Part shown: one piece after another, positions 8,537-16,605 of the stretch
How the letters are laid out: every line of letters begins with the position of its first letter
Position numbering within the stretch: the stretch's first letter is position 1
From: Paraeggerthella hominis
GTDB lineage: Bacteria > Actinomycetota > Coriobacteriia > Coriobacteriales > Eggerthellaceae
Length of the DNA: 64,000 nucleotides
Direction: 5' to 3'
Assembly: GCF_021044775.1 (NCBI RefSeq)
Contig: NZ_JAJNOQ010000003.1
Location: 303,255-367,254, forward strand
The notes under the pieces: model-generated
The model's database searches: none
What the model saw: only the letters and a program-made list of their open reading frames with translations
Told to the model about the DNA's origin: nothing
Made by a program: the position numbers and the translations under genes

Positions 8537-8557
8537 AGAAAAGTTAACTTTAAGCAA
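8529..8557 (-). promoter_or_regulatory. Divergent promoter of the 26-residue peptide gene
   Basis: Read on the minus strand: TTGCTT (8557-8552), 17 bases, CATAAT (8534-8529). The -10 overlaps that of the opposite promoter. Confidence 0.55.
8540..8551. promoter_or_regulatory. Palindromic operator candidate AAAGTTAACTTT
   Basis: Perfect 12-base palindrome located at the transcription start of the plus-strand promoter and in the spacer of the minus-strand promoter, so one bound repressor could close both. A looser related sequence (TTAGTTAGCTTT) lies just upstream near 8495. The AT-rich TTAA-centred shape recalls Fur- or DtxR-type boxes, but no regulator can be named. Confidence 0.5.
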
Positions 8558-8607
8558 CTGTAAAGGATGTTGCGAACGATGCGCGCGAGCGCAAGAAAGG
8601 GGCATGC

Positions 8608-8922
8608 ATGGACTTCCCGAAGAAGAGCGGCTGGCTGATCGGGGCGGGCGTGTTGCTGGGGGCGGTGGGGGCGAAGGCCCTGACGGGTCCAACGGCTAAG
8701 AAGTGCTACGTGCAGGGCGTTGCGAAGGGGCTGCAAGCGAAGGCCGCCTACGAGGGCATCGTCGAGCAGGCCAAGGCCGAAGTCGACGACATCGTGGCCC
8801 AGGCTTCCTACATCAACGTGCAGACATCGCTCGCTGACGAGCCGTCCGCTGCCGCCGACGAGCCGTCTGCGGTCGAACCGGCGAAGTCCAAGGCGGATTC
8901 GGCTCAGGCATCAAAGAAGTAG
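8608..8922 (+). CDS. Small single-helix membrane protein, DUF6110-like (FezA-like candidate)
   Basis: A 104-residue protein with one N-terminal glycine-rich membrane helix (about residues 8-26, WLIGAGVLLGAVGAKALTG) and a conserved-looking KKCYVQGVAKGLQAK segment. An amphipathic helix (YEGIVEQAKAEVDDI) and an acidic, Ala/Glu/Lys-rich tail follow. Such small proteins sit directly before P1B-type ATPases in many gut bacteria, and here the ATPase starts five bases after the stop. FezA, the membrane protein required with the P1B-6 ATPase FezB for ferrosomes in Clostridioides difficile, has this gene order; equivalence is an inference. AAGAAAGG precedes the ATG. Confidence 0.75.
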   Translation: MDFPKKSGWLIGAGVLLGAVGAKALTGPTAKKCYVQGVAKGLQAKAAYEGIVEQAKAEVDDIVAQASYINVQTSLADEPSAAADEPSAVEPAKSKADSAQASKK

Positions 8923-8927
8923 CCGCG

Positions 8928-11009
8928 ATGCAGTACGCCATTGCGAACGAACTCCCGGGCCGCGTGCGCGTCAAGCTTGCCGGCCCGGTTCCCTCCGCCG
9001 ACCTCGACGCACTGTATCGGGTGCTTGCGGCTATCCCAACGGTGGAGAAGGCGTCGGTCTATCCGCGCATCGGCAGCATCGCTTTGACGTACCGCCCGCT
9101 CGAGGGAGCGCGGGACCTGGTTTTGGAGCGCCTGTCCGCCATCGATGCGAAATGCATCGACGAGGCTCGATCCGGTTTCGGCCTTGACCTCGCCCCGAGC
9201 TCCCAGTCGCTTCTCATGGACCTGGCGCGCCTTGCGGGCCTGTACGTTTTGCGGCGCTGGTTCGTGCCCCGGCCGCTTGCCGCCGTTGCGGCGGCGTGGC
9301 GTTACCGGCGCTTCCTGGGGGCGGGTCTGCGCTCGCTCGGGCGCTCGCGCCTTGACGTTGCGGTGCTGGACGCCGCTGCTATCGGGACGTCGTTTCTCAA
9401 GCGCGATCCTCGGACGGCCGGGCAGACCATGTTCTTGCTCGATGTGGGCGAAACGCTGGAAGAGTACACGCGCTCGCGCTCGGAAGGTGCCCTTGTCAGC
9501 GCGTTGCTCGATCTGCCCGAGACCGCCCAGCTGCTTCGCGACGACCAAGAGGTGCAGGTGCGCGCGTCCGATCTCGAGCCGGGGGATTTGGTTGTCGTGC
9601 GCACGGGCATGCCCGTATGCGTCGACGGACGCGTGGTGCGCGGCGTTGCGATGGTGAACCAGGCCTCGCTTACCGGAGAGCCCCTTGCCGTCGAGCGCGC
9701 CGAGGGCGACGACGTGTTCGCCGGCACCGCCGTGGAGGACGGCCAGATCGTCGTGCAGGTTCGCGCGAAGGCTGCCGAAACGAAGCTGCGCTCCATCGTG
9801 TCGCTGGTCGAGCAGTCCGAGGCGAACAAGGCGCAGGCCCAGTCTCGGATGGAGCGTCTCGCCGACGGCATCGTTGTGTGGAACTTCCTGCTGGCGGCGG
9901 GGGTTGCCCTGGTCACGGGCAGTTTGACGAAGGCGTCGGCTGCGCTCATGGTGGACTACTCGTGCGCGCTTAAGCTGACCAGCTCGATCGCCGTGCTTTC
10001 GGCCATGAGCCAGAGCGCGAAAGTGGGTTTCGCCGTCAAGGGCGCGAAGCACTTCGAGGCCATGGCCGCTGCCGATGTGATCGTGTTCGACAAAACCGGA
10101 ACCTTGACCGAGGCTACGCCGGAGGTGGCGTGCGTTTTGGCTCTTGACGGCTGGAACCGGCGCGAGGTGCTGCGGTTGTCGGCATGCCTGGAGGAGCACT
10201 TTCCGCATCCCGTGGCGCGCGCCGTGGCGCGCGCGGCGGCGCAGAAGAACCTCAAGCACCGCGAGCGCCATGCCGAGGTGGAGTACATCGTGGCGCACGG
10301 AATAGCCTCGTCGTTGGGCGGCAAGCGCGTGGTCATCGGGTCGGAGCATTTCGTGATGGGCGACGAAGGCGTTGCCGTGTCGGAGGACCAGCGCGCGAGG
10401 ATCGCTTCCGAAACCGAAGGGCTCACGCCGCTGTACCTGGCGGTCGACGGCGAGCTGGTGGGCGTCATCGGCGTCTACGATCCGCTCAAGGAAGGCGTGG
10501 CGCAGGCGGTGGCCAATCTGAAGGCGCTGGGATTTCGCCGCGTGGTGATGCTGACGGGCGACGGGGACCGCACGGCGGCGCGCATCGCGCGGGAAGCGGG
10601 CGTGACCGAGTACCGGGCCAACCTGCTGCCCGAGGACAAGCATGCGTTCGTCGAACGGCTCAAGGCCGAGGGACGACGCGTGGTCATGGTGGGCGACGGC
10701 GTGAACGACGCGCCCGCGCTTTCCGCAGCCGATGTGGGGATCGCCATGGGGCAGGGGACCGCCGTGGCCAAAGAGGTCGCCGACATCACGCTTGCGGGAG
10801 GAGATTTGGGGGCTATCGTGGAGCTGAGTCGCTTGAGCAAGGGTCTGACGCAGCGTCTGGATGCATCCTTCAGAGAGGTCATGCTGGTCAACTCGGCCTT
10901 GCTCGCGGCGGGCATCGGCGGGGTTCTGACCCCGCAGGCGTCGTCGCTTCTGCACAACGCGTCCACGGTGGCGCTCAGCTTGCGCAGCGCAGGCGCGTAC
11001 CGCTCGTGA
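8928..11009 (+). CDS. P1B-type heavy-metal ATPase without CPC motif (FezB-like candidate)
   Basis: A 693-residue metal-pumping P-type ATPase. It has an N-terminal HMA-like fold (GRVRVKLAGPV) with no CXXC, the actuator SLTGE at about residue 246, phosphorylation Asp388 in DKTGTLT, HPVARAV, and MVGDGVNDAPAL. The transmembrane metal site, normally CPC, SPC or CPH, is YSCALKL here (Cys346). That argues against copper, zinc or cobalt pumps and fits the divergent P1B-6 group that includes FezB, so iron is the favoured but unproven substrate. It is translated right after the small membrane protein and followed by a 17-base-pair hairpin. Confidence 0.85.
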   Translation: MQYAIANELPGRVRVKLAGPVPSADLDALYRVLAAIPTVEKASVYPRIGSIALTYRPLEGARDLVLERLSAIDAKCIDEARSGFGLDLAPSSQSLLMDLARLAGLYVLRRWFVPRPLAAVAAAWRYRRFLGAGLRSLGRSRLDVAVLDAAAIGTSFLKRDPRTAGQTMFLLDVGETLEEYTRSRSEGALVSALLDLPETAQLLRDDQEVQVRASDLEPGDLVVVRTGMPVCVDGRVVRGVAMVNQASLTGEPLAVERAEGDDVFAGTAVEDGQIVVQVRAKAAETKLRSIVSLVEQSEANKAQAQSRMERLADGIVVWNFLLAAGVALVTGSLTKASAALMVDYSCALKLTSSIAVLSAMSQSAKVGFAVKGAKHFEAMAAADVIVFDKTGTLTEATPEVACVLALDGWNRREVLRLSACLEEHFPHPVARAVARAAAQKNLKHRERHAEVEYIVAHGIASSLGGKRVVIGSEHFVMGDEGVAVSEDQRARIASETEGLTPLYLAVDGELVGVIGVYDPLKEGVAQAVANLKALGFRRVVMLTGDGDRTAARIAREAGVTEYRANLLPEDKHAFVERLKAEGRRVVMVGDGVNDAPALSAADVGIAMGQGTAVAKEVADITLAGGDLGAIVELSRLSKGLTQRLDASFREVMLVNSALLAAGIGGVLTPQASSLLHNASTVALSLRSAGAYRS

Positions 11010-11019
11010 CCGCATGCGT

Positions 11020-11062
11020 GCGGCTGTCGAGCCGGCCGGTCGGACGCCGGCTCGACAGCCGC
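11020..11062 (+). terminator. Long hairpin ending the P1B ATPase operon
   Basis: Perfect 17-base-pair stem (11020-11036 with 11046-11062) and nine-base loop, 10 bases after the stop codon. No T run follows. Confidence 0.6.
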
Positions 11063-11118
11063 GAGCGTCAACCGCTTCTCGCGAAAGGACGTGCATGTAT
11101 GCGGTCTTCGAGAAGTGC

Positions 11119-11146
11119 TTGCATTTCATTTTCTCTGTGGTAAGAT
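11119..11146 (+). promoter_or_regulatory. Promoter of rpsB-tsf
   Basis: TTGCAT (11119-11124), 16 bases, TAAGAT (11141-11146). The leader to rpsB would be about 105 bases, long enough for S2 autoregulation, but no known leader motif was recognised. Confidence 0.6.
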
Positions 11147-11259
11147 TCAACGGTTTCTAATTACACATGCTTGCGCGACCTGATCCGCCAGTGGCCAACC
11201 GAAAAAGGCTGCGGATTCGGGGATGACCGCAGGCAGAGGACTAACGAATGGAGAAAGTC

Positions 11260-12039
11260 ATGACGAAAGTCGGCATTAAGTCGCTGCTCGACGCAGGCGC
11301 ACACTTCGGACATCAGACCCGTCGCTGGAACCCCAAGATGAAGCCGTACATCTTCGGCAGCCGTGGGGACATCTACATCCTCGACCTCAAGCAGACGCTC
11401 GTGGGCCTGGACCAGGCGTACACCTTCGTGTCCGAGATCGCTCGCAAGGGCGGCACCGTGCTGTTCGTCGGCACGAAGAAGCAGGCTCAGGAAGCCGTCG
11501 CTGATGCTGCCAACAAGTGCGGCATGCCCTACGTGAACGCTCGCTGGCTTGGCGGCATGCTGACCAACTTCGTCACCATCCGCTCCCGCGTGACCCGCAT
11601 GGAGGAGCTGGAGGCCATGGAGGCCGACGGCCGCATGGCGATGCTGCCCAAGAAGGAGCAGATCCTGCTGCGCAAGGAGCTGTCCAAGCTGCAGACCAAC
11701 CTCAACGGTATCCGCAACATGAAGCGCGTGCCCGACGCCGTGTTCGTGATCGACACGAACCGCGAGGCCATCGCCATCCACGAGTCCCGTCGTCTCGACA
11801 TCCCCGTGGTGGGCACGCTCGACACGAACTGCGATCCGGACGACGTCGATTTCGGCATTCCCGCCAACGACGACGCCATCCGCTCGGTTCGCCTGCTGGC
11901 CGACTTCATCGCCGATGCCGTTATCGCCGGCGTGGGCGCGCCTGTGACGGTTGCCGAGATGGCCGCTCCGGCCGAGGCCGAGGCTGCTCCGGCAGAGGTT
12001 GAGGCTCCGGCCGAGGCCGCTGCTCCCGCTGCCGAATAA
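11260..12039 (+). CDS. rpsB: 30S ribosomal protein S2 with Ala/Glu tail
   Basis: Small-subunit protein S2. MTKVGIKSLLDAGAHFGHQT aligns residue for residue with the start of Escherichia coli S2, so ATG at 11260, preceded by GGAG, is preferred. An in-frame ATG at 11248 with AGAGGA upstream would add four residues. FGHQTRRWNPKM, KQAQEAV and RWLGGMLTN are typical. The C-terminus carries a low-complexity tail of about 25 residues made of Ala, Glu and Pro (PAEAEAAPAEVEAPAEAA), similar in style to the L31 tail at 23.5 kb. tsf follows after a hairpin. Confidence 0.96.
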   Translation: MTKVGIKSLLDAGAHFGHQTRRWNPKMKPYIFGSRGDIYILDLKQTLVGLDQAYTFVSEIARKGGTVLFVGTKKQAQEAVADAANKCGMPYVNARWLGGMLTNFVTIRSRVTRMEELEAMEADGRMAMLPKKEQILLRKELSKLQTNLNGIRNMKRVPDAVFVIDTNREAIAIHESRRLDIPVVGTLDTNCDPDDVDFGIPANDDAIRSVRLLADFIADAVIAGVGAPVTVAEMAAPAEAEAAPAEVEAPAEAAAPAAE

Positions 12040-12062
12040 CCTGCTTTTCAGATGAACGAATG

Positions 12063-12088
12063 CGCCGCCGGTTTCGAAACCGGCGGCG
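12063..12088 (+). terminator. Hairpin between rpsB and tsf
   Basis: Self-complementary 26-base segment (CGCCGCCGGT arms around TTTCGAAA) followed by TTTG. It is likely a partial terminator or processing site that lowers tsf relative to rpsB. Confidence 0.6.
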
Positions 12089-12139
12089 TTTGACAGACCA
12101 GGGCCGCGCTTGCGCGCGGCGCATAGAGAAAGGAACAAC

Positions 12140-13006
12140 GTGGCTGCTGTTACCGCTTCCATGGTCAAGGAACTCCGCGAGATGACCGGCGCCGGCATGA
12201 TGGAGTGCAAGAAGGCGCTCGTCGAGGCCGACGGCAACCTGGACGCCGCTGTCGACGTCCTGCGCACCCGCGGTCTGGCCGCTGTTGCCAAGAAGGCCGG
12301 CCGTGCCACCAACGAGGGCACCGTCATGGCGCTCGTGTCCGAGGACGGCAAGGCTGGCGCCGTTGTCGAGCTGAACTGCGAGACCGACTTCGTGGGCATG
12401 AACGACAAGTTCAAGGCCTACGCCGAGAAGATCGCCAAGGCTGCGCTGGCCGCCAACCCCGCCGACATGGAGGCCCTCAAGGCCGCCGACGCCGAGGGCG
12501 AGACGGTGGAGGCTGTCGTGACCGACGCCATCCACACGCTGGGCGAGAACATCCAGCTCTCCCGCTTTGCGGTGGAGCAGGGCGGCGCCGTGTCGTCCTA
12601 CATCCACGGCGGCGGCAAGATCGGCGTGCTCGTGCAGTTCGAGGTCGAGGGCGTCGATCCCGCGTCCGCTGAGTTCAAGGCGTACGGCCGCGACGTTGCC
12701 ATGCAGGTTGCCGCTGCGTCTCCCGTTGCCGCGAACCGCGACTCCGTCGACCCGGCCATCGTCGAGCATGAGAAGGCCATCTACATGGCTCAGGCTGCCG
12801 AGTCCGGCAAGCCCGAGGCCATCCAGGAGAAGATGGCCGTCGGCCGTCTGGAGAAGTTCTTCAAGGAGAGCACGCTTACGGAGCAGGCCTTCGTCAAGAA
12901 CCCGGATCAGACCGTTGCCGAGTACACGGCCGAGGTCGCGAAGAACCTGGGCGGCGAGATCAAGGTCGTCGACTTCAAGCGCTTCGTCCTGGGCGAAGAG
13001 GCGTAA
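12140..13006 (+). CDS. tsf: Translation elongation factor Ts
   Basis: Guanine-nucleotide exchange factor for EF-Tu, 288 residues. It shows VKELREMTGAGMMECKKAL (the Tu-binding N-terminal module), RGLAAVAKKAGR and ELNCETDFV. The GTG start at 12140 is fixed by AGAAAGGA (12127-12134); the upstream codons from 12110 are not part of the protein. Second gene of the rpsB operon, ended by a strong terminator. Confidence 0.97.
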   Translation: MAAVTASMVKELREMTGAGMMECKKALVEADGNLDAAVDVLRTRGLAAVAKKAGRATNEGTVMALVSEDGKAGAVVELNCETDFVGMNDKFKAYAEKIAKAALAANPADMEALKAADAEGETVEAVVTDAIHTLGENIQLSRFAVEQGGAVSSYIHGGGKIGVLVQFEVEGVDPASAEFKAYGRDVAMQVAAASPVAANRDSVDPAIVEHEKAIYMAQAAESGKPEAIQEKMAVGRLEKFFKESTLTEQAFVKNPDQTVAEYTAEVAKNLGGEIKVVDFKRFVLGEEA

Positions 13007-13034
13007 ACCCTCTTTTCCTTACCGGTAAAGCTGG

Positions 13035-13064
13035 GACCCGAAGCTTCGGCTTCGGGTCTTTTTT
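13035..13064 (+). terminator. Rho-independent terminator of rpsB-tsf
   Basis: Ten-base-pair stem with a TTCG tetraloop, then six T. The clearest intrinsic terminator in the window. Confidence 0.92.
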
Positions 13065-13133
13065 GTGCGTCGGAAAAGATGTGCTCTCGCGTGAAATCCG
13101 ATGGGGGGTCCACCAAACCATCTCAGCCGCCGT

Positions 13134-13191
13134 CATTGTCGATCCAAAAACACGTTTTTTCGTCCAAAAACGTGTTTTTGGATCGACAATG
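13134..13191. repeat. Perfect 26-bp inverted repeat, intergenic
   Basis: Arms 13134-13159 and 13166-13191 are exact reverse complements around the loop TCGTCC. Each arm contains CGATCCAAAAACACG and a run of five T or A. It lies alone in the 421-base gap between tsf and murA, away from either stop or start. It looks like a mobile or dispersed palindromic unit rather than a terminator, because the T run is in the arm. Confidence 0.8.
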
Positions 13192-13330
13192 CATCCGGAT
13201 GCCACTCGTGTTTCGATGCCGTCGCCCTGGCTTGCTGGGGAAGGGGCGTGCGATTCGACCGCGACCAACATTCCCCCCATGCCGTTCTGCTTTCGTTGTG
13301 AAGGGCCGCATTATGCGGGCCTTCACTTTC

Positions 13331-13336
13331 TATAAT
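13331..13336 (+). promoter_or_regulatory. -10 element of murA
   Basis: Perfect TATAAT, about 92 bases before the murA ATG. A short palindrome (CGCGCCGT-ctc-ACGGCGCG, 13356-13374) lies in the leader. The rest of the tsf-murA gap shows only an imperfect hairpin at about 13300-13324 and no gene. Confidence 0.55.
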
Positions 13337-13427
13337 GGACGCATTGCGAACTGAACGCGCCGTCTCACGGCGCGCATCCATAGACGAGTCAAGCCGAGGG
13401 CGCGCACCTCGGCGTTAAGGAACACCC

Positions 13428-14720
13428 ATGGCAGAAGAGATCATCATTGTCGAAGGCAACGGCGTGCTCGCGGGCGAAGTGGCCGTGTCGGGCGCCAAGA
13501 ATTCCGCGCTCAAGCTCATTGCCGCCGCCTTGCTCGGCCAGGGCAAAACGCTCGTGCGCAACGTGCCGCTCATCTCCGACATCAGCATCATGTCGGAGGT
13601 GCTGCGCCGCTTGGGCGCAACCGTGGAACGCGACGGCCATACGCTGATCGTGGACACGACCGACGTCGAGCAGTTCGAAACGCCGTACGACCTGGTATCC
13701 AAGATGCGCGCGAGCATTTCGGTCCTGGGTCCGCTGGTCGGTCGGTTCGGGCGGGCGCGCGTGGCCATGCCCGGCGGGTGCCAGATCGGCGCGCGCAAAA
13801 TCGACATGCACCTCGTGGGGCTCGAAGCGCTGGGCGTGGAGTTCACCATCGACCACGGATTCCTGGAGGCGCGCACGCCGAACGGCTTGGTTGGAGCGGA
13901 CGTCGTTTTGGATTTCCCCAGCGTCGGCGCAACCGAGAACTTGCTTATGGCGGCCGTGACGGCGAAAGGCACGACGGTGCTCGAGAACGCCGCGCGCGAA
14001 CCCGAAATCGTGGACTTGGCGAACATGCTGGTGTCCATGGGAGCGAAGGTGGCCGGGGCCGGTTCCTCGATCATCGAGGTGGAGGGCGTTCCGCTTTCCT
14101 CGCTGCATCCTTGCGACCACACGACGGTGGGCGATCGCATCGAGGCGGGCACCTTCTTGGTGGGCGGCGCGCTCACGGGAGGCCCCGTTACGGTACGCGG
14201 CATCGATCCGTCGTATCTGCGCGTTGCCCTCATGAAGCTTGCCGCCATGGGCTGCGAGGTGCAAACCGGAGCCGACTGGGTCACCGTCAGCCGTACGCGC
14301 CCCCTTGTTCCCATCGATATTCAGACCCTGCCGCATCCGGGCTTCCCGACCGACCTGCAGGCGCAGTTCATGCTGCTGGCCGCGCGCGCGGAGGGCGTGT
14401 CGGTCATCACCGAGAACGTGTTCGAGAACCGCTTCATGTTTGCAAGCGAGCTTATCCGCATGGGGGCCGATATCACTATCGAGGATCATCATGCGCTGGT
14501 CAGGGGCGTTGCGGGCCTGCAGGGCGCCGACGTGTCCTCCACCGACCTGCGTGCGGGCGCGGCGCTTGTTCTTGCGGGAGTGTCTGCCGAGGGGCAGACG
14601 CGGGTGCACAACATCGGCCATATCGACCGCGGCTACGAAGACTACGTTGGCAAGCTGGGCGATCTGGGGGCGTGCGTTCGCCGCGCGCCCGTCGACGGTA
14701 TGCCGGATATCCGCGGTTAG
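13428..14720 (+). CDS. murA: UDP-N-acetylglucosamine 1-carboxyvinyltransferase
   Basis: First committed cytosolic step of peptidoglycan synthesis (enolpyruvyl transfer to UDP-GlcNAc). The 430 residues include VSGAKNSALK near the start and the catalytic, fosfomycin-reactive cysteine Cys118 in PGGCQIGARKID, so fosfomycin sensitivity of the enzyme is not excluded. HPGFPTDLQAQ and the late AGAALVLAG segment are also present. AAGGA precedes the ATG. The LCP gene starts 12 bases after the stop, pairing precursor synthesis with cell-wall polymer attachment. Confidence 0.96.
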   Translation: MAEEIIIVEGNGVLAGEVAVSGAKNSALKLIAAALLGQGKTLVRNVPLISDISIMSEVLRRLGATVERDGHTLIVDTTDVEQFETPYDLVSKMRASISVLGPLVGRFGRARVAMPGGCQIGARKIDMHLVGLEALGVEFTIDHGFLEARTPNGLVGADVVLDFPSVGATENLLMAAVTAKGTTVLENAAREPEIVDLANMLVSMGAKVAGAGSSIIEVEGVPLSSLHPCDHTTVGDRIEAGTFLVGGALTGGPVTVRGIDPSYLRVALMKLAAMGCEVQTGADWVTVSRTRPLVPIDIQTLPHPGFPTDLQAQFMLLAARAEGVSVITENVFENRFMFASELIRMGADITIEDHHALVRGVAGLQGADVSSTDLRAGAALVLAGVSAEGQTRVHNIGHIDRGYEDYVGKLGDLGACVRRAPVDGMPDIRG

Positions 14721-14732
14721 CGGAGGCCGCAC

Positions 14733-16223
14733 ATGGTCAAGCGCCGTAAGGGCTTTTCGGCAACGCAGTCCAAAATCACCTCGCGCCGTTTGCGCACCGC
14801 TACGCTGGGCACGCACGTGCCGCGGCGTTCGCGCGGGCGCATGAACGCCGATTCCGTCGGGTTTTCGAGCGCGCGCAAGCAGAAGCGCGCGGCGCGCGGC
14901 TACGTGGAAACCATTTTGCCGAACACGTCGTCCGGGGAGAGCGCTTCCCAGTTCTCTCGTCGCGTGAGCAGGCGCGAGTTCTCCCATGGCATCCAGCGCC
15001 GCGCGCGCATGCGGCGTCTCGTTGCGGTGGTCGCGTGCGTCGTTTTGGTGGCGGTCGTTGCGGCGGGCGTGGGGACGTTCGCGTTCTTCGGTTCGCTCGA
15101 TTCCAAGATAGGCCTCAAGAACTCGGACGCCTCGTCGGCGCTTGTCGCTCCGAAAGAGGCAGCCGACGCCTTCTACACGTTGGTCGCTGCAGATTTGGAC
15201 CCGGTGGGGGCGGCGAACGCCCAAGCCGGGCCTGATGCGCTTGCCCTGGTGCGGGTGGACCGAGCTGCGCGGTCGGCGGTCATCGTGTCCGTACCCGCCA
15301 CCTTGCAGGTTCAGCTTAAAGACGGAAAGCCCCATCAGCTTCGAGACGCCGCTGTGCAGGAAGGCGATGCGTCCCTGATCAAAGCCGTGTCGAACTTCGC
15401 CGGGGTGAACGTGTCGCATCTGGTCAAGATCGATGCCGGCGGCGTGGCGAGCTTGGTCGATGGACTTGGCGGCGTGCAGGTGAACGTAGCCGAAGAGGTG
15501 GACGACCCGGCGGCGGGCGACGTCTACCTATCTCCGGGGGAGCAGACGCTCGACGGCAAGGCCGCCCTTACGTTTTTGCGTGCGTCGAACTTTTCGGGAG
15601 GCTTGCAGGTGCAGGCGGCCAACCAGCGCGAACTGCTTGCGGCGCTGTCCCTTCGCCTGCTTGACGAGGGGTCGCTTTCCTTCTTGTCCACGCTGGACAA
15701 GGTGGGGGGTTCTTTCGGCACCGACATGGGAGCGAAAGACGCGCTGGGCTTGGCCGATGCGCTGCGGGGCATGGACGCGTCTACGGTGAAGGGCGCCCTC
15801 GTTCCCGGTTACGAGACAACGCGCGATAGCGTTTCCTATTACGTGGCTTCAACCGACGCATGGTCGTCCATGATGGAATTGGTGAAGCAGGGGCAAGACC
15901 CGGTGGTCGAGAAGAAGATCGCCTCGGTCGATCCGGCCAGCTTCACCCTGACCGTCCGCAACGGCGGAGGCATTACCGGCGCGGCGGCCCAGATATCGCA
16001 AACGCTTGCAGGCATGGGGTTCAAGGTCGAGGAAACCGGCAATACCGATACTGCCGCTTACGCCGAAACGCTGGTCATCTACAAGGACGGCGCGTTCGAG
16101 CCGGCCGCGCAAACCGTGGTCTCCGCGCTGGGCCTTGGCCGTACGGTTGCCGACGCGGGGTTCTATACGTTCGACACGGACGTGCTGCTGGTTCTGGGGA
16201 AGGATTGGAAGCCTTCTTCGTAG
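14733..16223 (+). CDS. LytR-CpsA-Psr family protein with LytR_C domain
   Basis: Membrane-anchored extracellular protein of the family that attaches teichoic acids or polysaccharides to peptidoglycan. The 496 residues comprise a very basic cytosolic N-terminus of about 90 residues, one membrane helix (about 95-115), an LCP-type domain (DALALVRVDRAARSAVIVSV, then DGLGGVQVNV) and a C-terminal LytR_C domain (LTVRNGGGITGAA to GKDWKP). The usual SIPRD arginine motif reads SVPATLQ and the RQERQ region reads ANQREL, so key pyrophosphate-binding arginines are missing or moved. It may bind rather than transfer. GGAGG precedes the ATG. Confidence 0.82.
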   Translation: MVKRRKGFSATQSKITSRRLRTATLGTHVPRRSRGRMNADSVGFSSARKQKRAARGYVETILPNTSSGESASQFSRRVSRREFSHGIQRRARMRRLVAVVACVVLVAVVAAGVGTFAFFGSLDSKIGLKNSDASSALVAPKEAADAFYTLVAADLDPVGAANAQAGPDALALVRVDRAARSAVIVSVPATLQVQLKDGKPHQLRDAAVQEGDASLIKAVSNFAGVNVSHLVKIDAGGVASLVDGLGGVQVNVAEEVDDPAAGDVYLSPGEQTLDGKAALTFLRASNFSGGLQVQAANQRELLAALSLRLLDEGSLSFLSTLDKVGGSFGTDMGAKDALGLADALRGMDASTVKGALVPGYETTRDSVSYYVASTDAWSSMMELVKQGQDPVVEKKIASVDPASFTLTVRNGGGITGAAAQISQTLAGMGFKVEETGNTDTAAYAETLVIYKDGAFEPAAQTVVSALGLGRTVADAGFYTFDTDVLLVLGKDWKPSS

Positions 16224-16288
16224 CGCCATGCGCCTCGTCGATGTTTCCTCCGCATTTCCCGGCTTCGGCCGTGCGCGCCAAGGCTCTG

Positions 16289-16297
16289 TGGTAGAAT
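16289..16297 (+). promoter_or_regulatory. Extended -10 promoter element of the Nfu gene
   Basis: TGG-TAGAAT about 40 bases before the start codon. Confidence 0.45.
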
Positions 16298-16338
16298 CGG
16301 CACCTGATAACACCCATTCAGACGAAGGAGCGATTCCT

Positions 16339-16572
16339 ATGGTGGATAAGAACGACGTGGCGGCTGTGCTCGAGCTCATTCGCCCCAGCCTGCAGGCTGA
16401 CGGCGGCGACGTGAAGCTCGTCGACGTTGCCGAGGACGGCGTGGTCACGGTCGAGCTGCAGGGCGCGTGCAAGGGCTGCCCGATGTCTCAGATGACGCTC
16501 GCCAACGGCGTGGAGCGCATCCTGAAAGAGCGCGTCCCCGGCGTGACGAAGGTCGTGCCCGCGGCTGAATAG
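16339..16572 (+). CDS. Nfu-type iron-sulfur scaffold (NifU C-terminal domain)
   Basis: A 77-residue protein consisting only of the NifU C-terminal domain, a carrier that passes 4Fe-4S clusters to apoproteins. The CKGC motif (Cys44 and Cys47) between GAC and PMSQMTL holds the cluster. ATG at 16339 follows GAAGGAG; the frame extends upstream through the LCP gene but without a start signal. In this anaerobe with many Fe-S proteins it is a plausible general carrier. Confidence 0.92.
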   Translation: MVDKNDVAAVLELIRPSLQADGGDVKLVDVAEDGVVTVELQGACKGCPMSQMTLANGVERILKERVPGVTKVVPAAE

Positions 16573-16605
16573 CCGTGAGCGTTCGGGATTGAAGGGAAGG
16601 CGGAT

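Noticed and set aside
8904..11150. 748-residue minus-strand frame opposite the P1B ATPase
   Set aside because: Antisense shadow with no recognisable motifs and no promoter.
13059..13380. Several 60-100-residue frames between tsf and murA
   Set aside because: They read through the perfect palindrome in different frames with no codon bias.
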